DNA from: Caenorhabditis remanei
Taxonomy: Eukaryota; Nematoda; Chromadorea; Rhabditida; Rhabditidae
Reading direction: 5' to 3'
Assembly (NCBI RefSeq): GCF_010183535.1
Contig: NC_071328.1
Coordinates: 10,540,001 to 10,604,000 of the forward strand
DNA length: 64,000 nucleotides
The notes under the pieces were generated by a model. It was not told the origin of the DNA. It worked only from the letters and a program-made list of their open reading frames with translations, and did no database searches. Position 1 is the stretch's first letter. Each line of letters begins with the position of its first letter. The translations under genes and the position numbers were made by a program. Below are positions 1 through 10,730 of this stretch, piece after piece.

Positions 1-122
1 GGGATACCCGGATACTTGTTTAGTTCTATTCGTGTTGTTGTTAATCACGAAATTGCATGTTAAATACTTATCGCACTGCAAACAAATGTGTACTTCAAAC
101 TTTTAAAACAAGTTCATTCCAG
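1..122 (+). other. met-1: met-1 intron (3' end)
   Basis: The AT-rich sequence ends in a CATTCCAG acceptor at 115-122, and the reading frame that continues into the SET-domain exons begins directly after it. An open frame also runs from 57 through this stretch. It is not clearly coding and is better read as the tail of an intron whose donor lies outside the window. Confidence 0.6.
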
Positions 123-3100
123 AAAGCCAAAGCCGAAAAAGTTGCTCAAGATATAGCTCGACGTCATCAGGAAGAAATGCGATTGAAGGAAAAAGAGAAA
201 GAAAAAGAGAAAGAAAAAGAAAAAGAGAAGGAGAAGGAAAAGGAAAAAGAAAAGGAAAAGGAAAAAGAGGAAAGAGATGATTACGACAGAAGACGAGATG
301 ATCGTGATCGCAGATACAGGAAAAGTGATCCTGATCGAAATGATCAGTACTCACGAACAAGACAAAGAGAAGATGATGAGAGAAGAGCTCGAGAAAAAGA
401 AAGAGAAGTAACAAAAAGACATGATCGTGAGCGAGAAGAGGAAAGGCTTCAGAAAATGAAAGAAGAGGAAAGAAAAAAGAAAGAAGAGGAAGAAAGAAAA
501 CAGAAAGAAATTGAAGAACAGGAACAGAAAGAAGCGGAAGAAAGGAGAATCGAAGAAAAACGAATAAAAGAGGAAGAGATGAAAATCCCAGAATACATAA
601 CAATAGCAGAAAATAAATATTTCAATAGAAATGCCAATAAGAAGAAGACTGATTCATTAATGTGAGTTGTAAAAAAACGAAACGCTTTATGCATTTACAA
701 AGTTTCAGATGTGAATGCTCTCGACTTGGTTTGACCTGCTCAGATAACAATTGTGTTAACCGCGCCATGCTCACAGAGTGTCCGTCATCCTGTCCGGCAA
801 ACTGCAAAAACCAACGTTTTGCAAAAAAGAAATATGCTTCAGTTGAGGCGTTTCACACGGGAACAGCAAAAGGTTGCGGCTTACGAGCACTGAAGGACAT
901 CAAGAAAGGTCGATTCATCATTGAATACGTCGGCGAAGTCGTGGAGAGAGATGATTATGAGAAGCGAAAAAAGAAGTATGCTGCTGATGAAAAACACAGG
1001 CATCATTATCTGTGCGATACTGGAGTATATACTATTGACGCCACTGTCTATGGTAACCCGTCACGTTTTGTGAACCACAGTTGTGAACCTAACGCAGTCT
1101 GTGAGAAGTGGTCAGTCCCTAAAACCCCAGGAGATATTAGTAGAATCGGATTTTTCGCTAAAAAATCTATTAAAGCTGGCGAAGAAATCACATTCGATTA
1201 CCAGTTCGTGAATTACGGTCGAGAGGCGCAACAATGTTTCTGTGGAGCTCCTTCTTGTAACGGATGGATTGGCACGAAGCTCGAAGACTCCGATGATGAT
1301 GATGACGACAATTGCAGCACTTCATCAAGACATATCGAGATGGACGACGAAACGGAAGAGAAACTAGAAGAACTGAATGATCTTGAACCTCATCAACAGA
1401 TCGTGCTGATAGATAGAATGTTGCAAAATCTTTATTCGTCGAAAAAAGATAAGAAAACTGAGAGGAAAGTCATTACAATTGCTGTAAGTTGCTACTAACC
1501 CAGAAGGGTACGATTTTCAATTTTGCAGTCCAGAATCACCGACCACAACCAACGTGAACAGCTTTTGAGAAAACTCTTCTCTACTGCTACGGATTTCAAG
1601 AGTCAATCGTATTATGCCAGAGAAGGAATGACTACTCTAATGGCGGAATGGCTCGACGCAGATGATTATTCTTTAGCAAATCTAAAATTGGTTCAGGTCA
1701 TATTTCAAACTCTTCATAGTGATATCTTTCTTTCGTGTGCAAAAACTGATAGACTTTTGCTGGAAGTATTGACACGTTGGTTGAATGCTTCTCAAGGAGA
1801 TTGGGTTGATATTCACGCAGTTTTAAACTCCTTAGTTATATGTACTGAAGATCCAACAAAGAATTATGCTGAGGTTGGAAATGAGTCTGAAGTAAGTTTC
1901 TTAGAGTGAGACGTGAGAATTAAGTTAAAATGTTCAGAAAGAAGTGATTGCAAACTTCAACAGAGTGAAGGATATGGCTTACCGATTGAATCATCATTGG
2001 TTCAACCGCTCCGTCAGTTTCAAGATTCCAAAAAAGAAGCGTGAATCAGTGACGAAAGAAATCGGACGACAACCTGCAACGATTCCTCCTTCTCACGGAG
2101 ACGAAAGTGAAAGGAATCGAAACACTTCTCCTGTAACTCATCGTCACAACCACCACTATTCTAATCCATATTATTCTGAACGTGAATCACATCCGCGCTT
2201 CTTCAATAATGGAAATGATGTTCATCAGTATCGTTTCACTGGCTACCATGGAAACAATTATAAAGCAAACTATCTCCCTCGGAGGCACACTAAGGAAACA
2301 TATCGAGACCGTAGACGATCCGGACGTCGCTCACGGAGTCGTTCCAGAAGTTATTCTCCACAGAGCCACAAAAGAAGAAAAGTGGATGATCGTGAAAGTC
2401 ACAGGGGACGCTCTCCGTCTACTCGCGAACGTCGATGCACATCTCCCGATCAGAAAACCCCTGGTTCGGGTACTTCTGGTGATCGTGGTGTTCAACGACA
2501 AAGAGAAAGACACCAGACAACAGCAACGGAAGAAATCGAAGTGCCATCTCACGCATATCCTCATGAACAACTTGCCATCCAGCCTATGCCTGCATACCCT
2601 GTGCCTGGTTATGAACAATATGGTTAGTAACTTTTATCAAAACATTATATAGATTTTCCTGTGGAAATCTTCCTTTTTTCGAATACCGTAATAGCATTGA
2701 TTCTCGAAACAAAAAAAATTATTTCAGGTGTGTACGATCCAACGACAGGAATGTGGTTTCAACCACCCAATCACGGTTATTACCAGCAATCATATCAGTC
2801 TCCCCACATTTTGTGCACAATTGAAACATTACCTCCGAAAGCGCATCTCGAGGAATTATATGTGAAAGCATCACTTGAACAGCTGAAGTGAGCTATTTAC
2901 TTTTTTAATTTAAAAGTGTTTCTATTATTCCTATCACTGTTTTGTTTTACAGCGAACGTCTCGTGGCCGTCGGAGAAGAACTTGAATTGCTTCAAGGCAT
3001 AATTTCGGAGAAACGTGCCGAGAACGAACGAATTGAAGCCGAACGTCGTCGGCTCGGAGAAGAGGAAGATGCCAGGGCTCGAAATACTATGAAATATGTA

Positions 3101-3806
3101 TGGGCCAAAGCTAAGACAGAGTCTGGTGAAGTTTACTACTACAACAAAATCACCAAAGAGACGCAATGGACGCTACCAACAGCAGAACAAGGACTTCTTG
3201 AACCAGAGGGGTATAAGTGTCCTTTCACTGCCGCCCTCCAGGCAAATACACAAACTGTGAAGAACGAGCCAGCAGCAGAAGTTCAAAATGGTGCTGTAGA
3301 AGGCGTTGACAACGAACAGTACGATCAAAATCGACAATCGAAGGATCAGCAATCCGTACGACAGAGATCTTCAACAGAGAAGTCGTCTGTATCTCCGAAG
3401 TCTCACCGAGATCGAGAACGACGAGAGGGATCGCATAGTAATAACCGGAATGGGTATCGTGAAAGTTCCGTAAGTGAACGTCGTGTGCGTGACTTCAAAC
3501 AAGAACTGGAGCGATCAATTCGATCGGTCGTTAGATCACATTCTCGTCTCCGGCAATCACAAGAAGCAACAAATGATAAAACTACATGGTTAATCAAACT
3601 CATTGCTAAGGAAATGTATAAACGGGAAAGTTCGCAAAGCAAATTCGATTTTCAGTTCTCTGAAAATACGGATAAGAAAGTAAGCACACTTCACTGATCT
3701 TCACTAAATGAAAATATTTTCATTGCAGGTCCGAAACTATACAAAATCACTCATTGATCGGAAACTCGATTCGAACGATCTTTGGAAAGGTTACAATGGA
3801 CGATAA
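123..3806 (+). CDS. met-1: MET-1, SETD2/Set2-type histone H3K36 methyltransferase (5' partial)
   Basis: Exons by splice signals and frame: 123-661, 709-1483, 1529-1891, 1938-2622, 2728-2887, 2953-3679, 3729-3806 (TAA). The first visible exon encodes a long Glu/Lys/Arg coiled or disordered stretch. A Cys-rich AWS domain follows (CECSRLGLTCSDNNC), then a SET domain with GCGLRALKDIKKG, the catalytic/AdoMet motif RFVNHSCEPNA and GEEITFDYQF, and a post-SET CxCG...CNGWIG. Further on come an Arg/Ser-rich region, a WW domain at about 3095-3180 (VWAKAKTESGEVYYYNKI...TQWTLP) and a C-terminal SRI-like helix that would contact phosphorylated RNA polymerase II CTD. The order AWS-SET-postSET-WW-SRI is diagnostic of SETD2/Set2, which trimethylates H3K36 during elongation. 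The amino-terminal part lies upstream of the window. Symbol assigned by family and by adjacency to mus-81. Confidence 0.93.
186..272 (+). repeat. GAA/AAG-rich low-complexity tract coding (Glu-Lys)n
   Basis: This purine-only tract of irregular GAA, AAA, GAG and AAG codons inside the first visible met-1 exon encodes an alternating Lys-Glu run of about 28 residues. Such charged runs form single alpha-helices or disordered linkers. The mixed codons argue for an old or protein-selected tract rather than a fresh microsatellite. Length variation between strains is likely. Confidence 0.75.
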
Positions 3807-4284
3807 AAATTTCCTCGTCTCTTACTGCAATTCCTAGAATTTACTTTTCACTCATTCATTAGTATTTTTTATCATGTTCTCAAAACGATCTCTACCTTCT
3901 GAACCGATTTCTATTCCACCTGATCCCAATGCACGAGTCTATTCAAACCGCTAAAAAAGCATCAAAACGTTTCTCAGAGCTTTTTTTAGTTTTTCAAAGT
4001 TGCCAAAATATCATCTGCTTTTTTTTAAACATATGTTATCTTTTAAATCTTTATATGCCAATTATAGCTCTTTCAAAGGGCTTTTCCTGTTTTTCACTCT
4101 GTTAATCTTGTTTTTCTTGCCATCTTGGCGATTATGAAATTTATTTTAATAATAATGATTTACGGTTTGTGTGAATTATTCAATTGATTAAAAGTTCCTT
4201 CAGATTCTTTGGTATTACTTTTAGATACAATCGGAATTTAACTATGCACATTGATGTTCTCAAAAGCAAGAGATCTTCATTCAG
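3807..4284. other. met-1/mus-81 intergenic region
   Basis: 478 bp between the met-1 stop and the mus-81 ATG, both genes on the plus strand. It holds T-rich stretches and no convincing ORF. No clean AATAAA was seen; AATAAT at about 4150 is a possible variant poly(A) signal. The mus-81 ATG is immediately preceded by CATTCAG, a splice-acceptor-like sequence that fits trans-splicing. Together with the spacing this would allow a met-1/mus-81 operon, but that is inference only. Confidence 0.5.
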
Positions 4285-5846
4285 ATGTCGAAACGGGTCA
4301 CAGTTAAAATAGAATACTCCAGGAACACATTCTTCGAGAAGTAATTTCAATTATTTAAATATTTTCTAAATATAGTCAAAAGCTTTCAGACTTTTGAAGC
4401 TGCAACATCAAGAACAAGAAGACCGAAAACTGAAGTATGTGTTGCACAAAGCTCACGAAAATTTGAAAAAGTGTCCGTTCGAAATTCAGAATATTGTTGA
4501 CCTAAAAAATGTACAAGGTAAAATTTATATGTTTCGATGAACTTCATTTTGAAAACAAAAGTTGCTAAATAATAATCAGAACCTTCTTGAATCATTGGAA
4601 AATTTTCAGGAATCGGGGAGAACATTGCATCGAAATTGGAAGAAACATGGAATGTAGCTTGTCGAGAACACAAAGAGCAAACACTGACTCTCAAAAAAAT
4701 CAAAAAGTTCACATCAGAAGATTATAAAAGATTTCAAAACAATCGAAAATCGACAACTGAACTTATGAAAGAGGCTAAACGACAGGAAAAACAACAAAAA
4801 TCGTCTTCCTCGAAGGTTGTTGACGATGATGAGTTTGTGTCGGATGGAGAAGATGATGGAGATCAGAATATTCTTACAAAAAGAACGAAGACAACAAGTT
4901 TGCAAATTTCTCGCTCTTCTAGCTTCAAACGTCCTACAAGTGTCAATGCTTCATTACCTTCCAATAGTGGTTCAGTTCCATCTTCTAGCTCGGATCCTCT
5001 ATCTTTTCGTGTTCTCACATGCAAACCCTTCGAGCAACCTACAGTAAGCATACTATAAATTAATCTTTTCGACGATGAAGTTTCAGGTATACTTAATTGC
5101 TGATAACCGTGAACATCGCAACAATCCTCGTATCAAATCCGTGATTGAACATCTGATCAAAAAAGAAGATATTCGTGTAGATATTCGATCACTTTCCGTC
5201 GGTGACTACATTTGGGTGTGTAGAAAAATAGATGGGTCAGAAATTGTGTTGGATTGGGTAGTGGAACGCAAAACTTGGGATGACTTACAATCGAGCATTC
5301 GAGGAGGAAGATATGATGAACAGAAAGCAAGATTAGGCATGGCACCGATGAAGAATCGAGTATATTTAATCGAGGCTCCGAATAGAGGAGACGTGGCATG
5401 CGAGCAGGTTTGTATTCTCAATCAATATTCTGAAACTAATCATATCGTTAAAGGCCGTAGCATCCACACTTTCCAATGGAGGATATCTAATTCAAAGGTG
5501 TGCAGATACGCGGGATACTGCTGCATTTTTGAAAGAAGTAACTGTTCGTCTTCAAAATAAAGCGGCTGTTGAGGAGATTTCCGGTGTTCCATTCAGTCAA
5601 CTTCAGAATCTGCTACAGAAAAAGAAAGCGGAAACAGTGAAAGATGCATGGACCAGGCAATTGATGGTTTGTCCAGGAATGTCTCAATCTCGAGCAGAAG
5701 CAATTGCTGATCGTTTCCCTTCCATGCCAGCTCTTTTGAAGTTTTTCCGAGCAAATGGGGATGATGCGCCGATTCGACTGCTACACATTTTACCACAATT
5801 AACTCGTCCGATAACTCGAAACTTATTCAAATTTTTCATTCAATGA
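4285..5846 (+). CDS. mus-81: MUS-81, structure-specific endonuclease catalytic subunit
   Basis: Exons 4285-4340, 4390-4517, 4610-5043, 5087-5407, 5454-5846 give 443 residues. The N-terminal part is helical with a helix-hairpin-helix-like segment (NVQGIGENIASKLEETW). A Ser/Lys-rich linker follows, then the XPF/ERCC4 nuclease domain: IADNREHRNN, SVGDYIWV, and the catalytic ERKxxxD motif as VVERKTWDDL. A C-terminal (HhH)2 region contains ISGVPFSQLQ and VCPGMSQSRAEAIADRF. MUS81 pairs with EME1 to cut branched DNA such as 3' flaps, stalled forks and nicked Holliday junctions in the nucleus. The start was chosen because ATG directly follows TTCATTCAG and the first short exon splices in phase. The fourth intron (5408-5453) ends in GTTAAAG, an unusual acceptor without the usual TTTCAG, but the frame and protein continuity support it. 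Confidence 0.92.
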
Positions 5847-5973
5847 GAAAGTTTCAATGCATGAAAATAATTCATAAAGAAATTACTTTTCAAGAATTAA
5901 ATGAACATTCAAAAACAATAACAAATCAACAAAAGATAACAATGGGTAAGATAAAGAATTCAAGGAATTTGAA
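5847..5973. other. convergent mus-81/NIP7 3' spacer
   Basis: 127 bp of A-rich DNA separate the stop codons of mus-81 (plus) and NIP7 (minus), so both 3' UTRs must be short or overlap. No AATAAA was recognised for either gene. Confidence 0.6.
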
Positions 5974-6655
5974 TTAATTGAGATGACTCTCGTTTCTGAG
6001 ATACTCTCCGAGATCACACTGATGCAAAACAACGAGTGCTGTTGGGTCAGCGCGTTTACTGTCTGATGTTCCTTTTGCAGAGACTCCGAACCTGGAAAGT
6101 TTAGTTCATTATTGATAACGTGAAATGAAAACTCACCCCAACGGAACATCTGTCATCGAATAAACGACGATTCCAGCATGAGTTGGTGTTCCGTCAGTCA
6201 TTCTTGCGATTCCGGACTTGAGAATGTTGTTTCCATAGAGGAACTGTTGTTCAGCATTCGGCTTCAGCCAGACTTTGAATTTGGCATACGGAGCAAGATA
6301 ATCGAGTGCAGTGATTTGGAGATGAAACTTCTTCGATTTGGTGAACTTTCCGAGACATGTTCCGAACGAGAGGAGTGGCTCGCGTGAGATACACGCAGCT
6401 TGACGCATCAAATTTTCTGAACAGTAGTACACTCGTTCCTGAAAATGGTGGTTTGGTTGGTCTTGAAAACATCATTAATGCCCAATAATTTGTTGAATTT
6501 TACTTCTTTATTTCTTCTAATTCTGAACTCACTTTGTGATTTCTGAAGCAATAGTCTCCATCATTTCTGTCGATGAGCATTGATACATTATCTCCAATGA
6601 ATGAGGCTAGCTTAGCGAACACAAGAGATGTTTCTTCTTCGGTCAATGGACGCAT
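5974..6655 (-). CDS. NIP7 orthologue, 60S ribosome subunit biogenesis protein
   Basis: Three exons on the minus strand (6533-6655, 6137-6438, 5974-6091) give 180 residues, the standard NIP7 length. The protein starts [20 protein letters not shown] and contains [19 protein letters not shown] near the middle. The C-terminal PUA RNA-binding domain includes [19 protein letters not shown], the segment [20 protein letters not shown] and [14 protein letters not shown]7 is a nucleolar factor needed for 27S/pre-60S rRNA processing. The ATG lies directly behind an acceptor-like CTTCTCAG, so the mRNA is probably trans-spliced. It is 280 bp downstream of cdc-6 on the same strand, consistent with being the second gene of an operon. 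Confidence 0.93.
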
Positions 6656-6935
6656 CTGAGAAGTTGATTTTAATAAGTTAAGCATAACAAAGAGAATAAT
6701 GTTTTTAAAAAAGTATTTGGAAATTTTAACCAAGCTTCAGTGATAAGAATTTAACTTTTTAAAGGATTCAGTAATGATTTATAATTAGGTAACAAGTCAA
6801 TTTACAACTGCGTAGCAGTAACCCGGAGGTGGAGTGAAGACAGGTTTTGAGAACAAGGAGCAATTAGACGATTATGATATAATTTACAGAATGAGTAAAA
6901 ATAAGAAAATGATAATTTAGGAAAAAACGAAGTGA
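6656..6935 (-). other. cdc-6/NIP7 intercistronic spacer
   Basis: 280 bp between the cdc-6 stop and the NIP7 start in the direction of transcription. The size is within the range usual for nematode operons, and a CTCAG trans-splice acceptor abuts the NIP7 ATG. No open reading frame and no AATAAA were recognised in the transcribed strand. Operon status is inferred, not shown. Confidence 0.45.
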
Positions 6936-8777
6936 TTAAAATTGGAGGATTCCGATTTGATCGAGCAAGGCATTGTCACTGATAGCCGATTTTGCTGTGG
7001 GAGCGTCCACTTGAAGAACAAGCTTGCCACCATTCAGCAGACGAATGAAGGACTGTGATTCAAGAGTCTGAAAAGCTGAATGAAGATCGTCGTCCTCAAG
7101 AGGCGGCATTCGAAGTGCTGTACACGCTTTGTAATATGCACGGTAAAGTGAGTTCCGATCGAAAATACTCTTTTTGCTGGAGGAAAGTGCTAATGATACT
7201 GCAAGAAGAATCCTTGGTTGAAGAGGAAGTTTAGCTCGCGAGAGAGGTGAGGAGTAAACGTTGTTTATGATACCAAGCACTTCGCGACACCCATTGACAG
7301 GAGTTCCAGGAGGGCCAGATTCCTGATCCATAGGCATCAGACGGCTTTTTTGTTGCTTGAAAATGTGAAGAGCTGTACGAAGATCGCCACTCATGGCAGC
7401 GACTTTTCTCGCCGTTAGTTCGATGGATTTCGCGTCGATAACAGCCTGAAATTGAATGACATGTATGAGTATCTGTATGACTGGTAAGTAGTTTAGACTC
7501 ACCTTCTCTTTTTTCATCTTGTCGTTCAAAATTTTGACAATGTCGTCTTTGGTATATGGCTCAAAAACTAAACGCTTTGGAGTCTTAGTGAGCATCAATT
7601 TAGGTAGAAGGCGTTCCGTTAAGTCGATCGAATTGGCGATTCCAAGAATAATAATTTTATGAGACAAAGTTTCGGGCCATTGGAAAGCAGCGTAAAGTGC
7701 AGCATTTTTTCGATTTGCGAGGTGGTCAATTTCATCAAGAACCAGAACAAGTGGTACAGTGAAATGTTTCACGTGTTCCTCGAAGCTTTCTACACTCGGT
7801 TTACCATCCAAATCAAGTGACTCAAAAATTGTTTTGAATAATGCAGTCTTAGTACTCGTTGATGCACAATTAATTATGCAACTGCGAACAGCTTTTCCTA
7901 GAGCTGTGAGAACTCTCAGCGTTGTAGCTGTTTTTCCAGTTCCTGGTTGACCGCTGACATACATTGACAATGAGGTTTTTTTCGATTTACTTTCCAAAAT
8001 CCACGACTTCAGAGTATTGAACTCATCTTCTCTTCCACTTAGTGCTCCATTGCCCTCAGTTAAAGAAGATGACACTGGTTTTTCAGCCTCAGAGTCCGAT
8101 TCAGAATCACTTTCCTGACGAGATTTTTTTTCAGGTGTGCTCTCAGAAGTGGTACGTGATCTCATCTTCTTTTCTGGAGTTCTCTGTTGCACGAGTCGAT
8201 TTTTCAAATTAGTCGGTTTTAGTGTTTTTGGTTTCGTTGGATTACGTTTCTTAGTATCGTCAGTCGTTGAAATCTTAAAATACTTTGGTGGAATAATTAA
8301 TGCAAGACAAATATACCTCTAGCGTTCCAACTTGTTCCGCAAGAACAGACGTCGGACTCATCAACAATTCTTTTGTTTTGTCAGACTTCTTTTTTGGTGC
8401 TGGCATGTCCTAAAAATGATCAGTGGAAATGAGAATGTGGCATAAGTTTTTTCTTACATCATCTGAATCAGAAAACTCCGAGTTAGTTGCTTTGAAAACT
8501 TTTTCAGGTCGTCGAATTGTGGATATAGAGGAAGGTTTCTGAAACAATCACATACACTTGGATTATTTGAACGAAAACTCACTTTATTCACAGTGGGCAC
8601 GACTTTAGTTGATATTCTAGAACTTCTTCTTCGTCCAGTTTCGTTATTCTTAAAATTTGATTAATTTTTATCTAGTGAAAAACTATCTATTACCTCTAGC
8701 GGTCTACTTGTTGCTGGTTCGCCAACAGAAGATTCCACTTTCTGGTTCCGACGACTACTTCTTGGCGTACCGCTCAT
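6936..8777 (-). CDS. cdc-6: CDC-6, replication licensing AAA+ ATPase
   Basis: Minus-strand exons 8694-8777 (ATG at 8777), 8583-8648, 8458-8538, 8317-8409, 7503-8273 and 6936-7445 give 534 residues. The basic, Ser-rich N-terminal third carries several CDK-type S/T-P-x-K/R sites (MSGTPRSSR, RTPEKK, STPEKK). The AAA+ core shows Walker A GQPGTGKT, Walker B LVLDEID, a sensor-1 region ILGIANSID and a sensor-2 region SGDLRTALHIFKQ. A C-terminal winged-helix region follows. CDC6 joins ORC at origins and loads MCM2-7 in G1. The gene is divergent from the TSSK-like kinase and probably transcribed together with downstream NIP7. An E2F-type element lies 167-174 bp upstream of the ATG. The 57-nt intron 7446-7502 is a multiple of three without a stop, so its retention would insert 19 residues in frame. 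Confidence 0.93.
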
Positions 8778-9253
8778 CTGTAAATTTTCAGAATAATTTA
8801 ATTTTTTAATTTAAACGACATTTTAACATAAAATGTACATTCAGAAACATATTATAGGTCTACATTTTCGAAGAATATTGGGAAAACGAGGGTTGTGTGT
8901 GTGTCCAGTAGAGCACATTTGAAATTCTCTTGTTTGAGTGTGCGCGCGAAACGGCTAATAGTCGGTTTGGAATGCTACTGAGGCCAGATGGCACGTATCT
9001 GGGAAGAAATGACCTATTTAGTTAACAATGAGCTATTGGAATACATAATTTATCGAACATCATTCAAAGTGGTAGCAAAACGGGAAACTACAGTATCCAT
9101 CAGTATTGACTACAGTATACCACATTTCAAGATTTAGAAACAGTAAATTTAAACGTGAGTTGGACCAATTTATAACAAAAGAGATAATAAAAGTGAAGAT
9201 TTAAATGCCTTTGCTTTTACTTTGATTTCTAATTCTCTGGCGAGTCGTTGAAT
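8778..9253. other. divergent cdc-6 / TSSK-like kinase intergenic region
   Basis: 476 bp between two divergent start codons, so it should hold both promoters. It contains a GT-rich patch at 8890-8945, an E2F-like GCGCGAAA, and several TACAGTAT/TACTGTA-type words at 9090-9120 that are common in worm intergenic DNA. No ORF was found. Confidence 0.6.
8944..8951 (-). promoter_or_regulatory. E2F-type site upstream of cdc-6
   Basis: The minus strand reads TTTCGCGC, a perfect match to the E2F/DP consensus TTTSSCGC, inside a GCGCGCGAAA stretch. It sits about 170 bp upstream of the cdc-6 ATG. CDC6 is a classical E2F target in animals. EFL-1/DPL-1 would be the worm factors. Binding is inferred from sequence only. 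Confidence 0.5.
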
Positions 9254-10522
9254 ATGGTGAAAGAAGAAAACACGGGTAATCGCTCAGAGGGTTAGAACTA
9301 AACTATATAGACAGCTTAGACAAAAGTTTCAGATGTTTCTGAAAATCAAGAAGAACCAGAGGAGTTGAGTCCAAAAACAAAAGCATTCGCACCGACACTC
9401 GAGAAAGATTACAAGTTGAAATTCGACAGAATTCTCGGTAATCGAAATTCCCGAGTTCGGATGTTATCATTTTGTTATAGGAAGTGGTTCGTACTCACGT
9501 GTAGCTCGTGCAACATTTGGTGATAAAAAAATCGAAGTTGCTGCAAAAGTGATCAATATCACTCCAACTCGTGAGAAAGATGACTACATTAAAAAGTTTC
9601 TTCCTCGTGAAAAAGAGATTGTGAAGCTTCTGAAACATGATAATATTTGTCGTCTCTACGAGATGATCTCATTTCCCGATCACATCATTTTTGTCACGGA
9701 GTTCTGTGCTGGAGGTGACCTGTTGCGCAAAATGAAAGACATCAAAACTATGAACGAAGATGAGGCAAAGTTCATGTTTAGACAATTTATAGCTGCGCTA
9801 ACGGTAAGAAAATATGGAATTATATAACTGATTCTACGAACTAGTAATTGAATTCTGAGAAAACTCTTGACCCGTAAAATATCAATTAGTGTTACAGAAC
9901 ATCTCTCGATTTTCAGCATCTTCAAGCCTATAACATTGTTCACCGTGATCTCAAATGTGAAAACATTTTCCTGGACAAATATGAAAATGTGAAACTCGGT
10001 GATTTTGGATTCTCTCGTATTCTGAAACCGGGTGAGAAGTCGGCAACTTTCTGTGGATCCCGTGCGTACGTGGCTCCAGAGATTCTGCGAGGAAGAGAGT
10101 ATTCTGGAAATGCGGTGGATGTCTGGAGCACTGGAGTCATTCTCTATATTATGCTCACTGGATCTATGCCATTTGATGATCGTAATCCGCAAAAAATGAT
10201 TGAACGACAATTAGCTCACAAAATCAAGTGAGTTATAACTGAAAGGAAGCTCTAATTTTGAAATAATCCCAGATTTCCAAAAAGTTGCACGGCATCCACT
10301 TCATCAAAAGCTCTAATTCTCGAGATTCTTCAGCCACATGCTCCAAATCGTCCCACTTACAAAGCGATTTGTGAATCTGAATGGCTTCGTAATCAACCGT
10401 ATTACATGAAACCAGATGAACCGCCGAAACCATCAACTCCTGCTGCTCCAGTTACTCCTTCTACAACTCCTGTTACAACTGGAAATGCTAAGCCAAAGGA
10501 TAGTAAGAGACAACATGGATGA
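9254..10522 (+). CDS. TSSK-like (testis-specific) Ser/Thr protein kinase
   Basis: Exons 9254-9275, 9333-9437, 9481-9803, 9917-10227, 10273-10522. The kinase domain is nearly the whole protein: glycine loop GSGSYSRVARA, VAAKVI lysine, a Glu-containing helix, catalytic loop HRDLKCEN, DFGFSR, an activation segment with TFCGSRAYVAPEIL, and DVWSTGVILYIMLTGSMPF. All catalytic residues appear intact. The activation segment with CGSRAYVAPE is typical of the TSSK branch of the CAMK group; in worms such kinases are usually enriched in the male germline. The C-terminal tail is short and Pro/Thr-rich (PAAPVTPSTTPVTT). The start is the first ATG that splices in phase. I do not assign a symbol. Confidence 0.85.
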
Positions 10523-10542
10523 AGAACATCATGAAGTGATCC

Positions 10543-10548
10543 AATAAA
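10543..10548 (+). terminator. AATAAA poly(A) signal of the TSSK-like kinase
   Basis: A canonical AATAAA begins 21 nt after the kinase stop codon, giving a very short 3' UTR, as is common in worm germline genes. Confidence 0.7.
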
Positions 10549-10730
10549 CACAATGAACTATTGAATTGATTTCCGTTTTCATTTTGTTAGTATCATTTCA
10601 AACTTTAATTGCATGTAAAATCGTTAAGCCAGGTGTTTAACAAAAAAGAACAATGAGCCTAGTTGCCCAGTGAACTTTTTATTCTGAAGTTCGACAAACT
10701 TTGAACAAAATAATCATTTTCTGAAACTTG

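Noticed and set aside
103..694. Minus-strand ORFs opposite the start of met-1
   Set aside because: Leu/Phe/Ser-rich translation of the complement of a Glu/Lys-coding purine tract.
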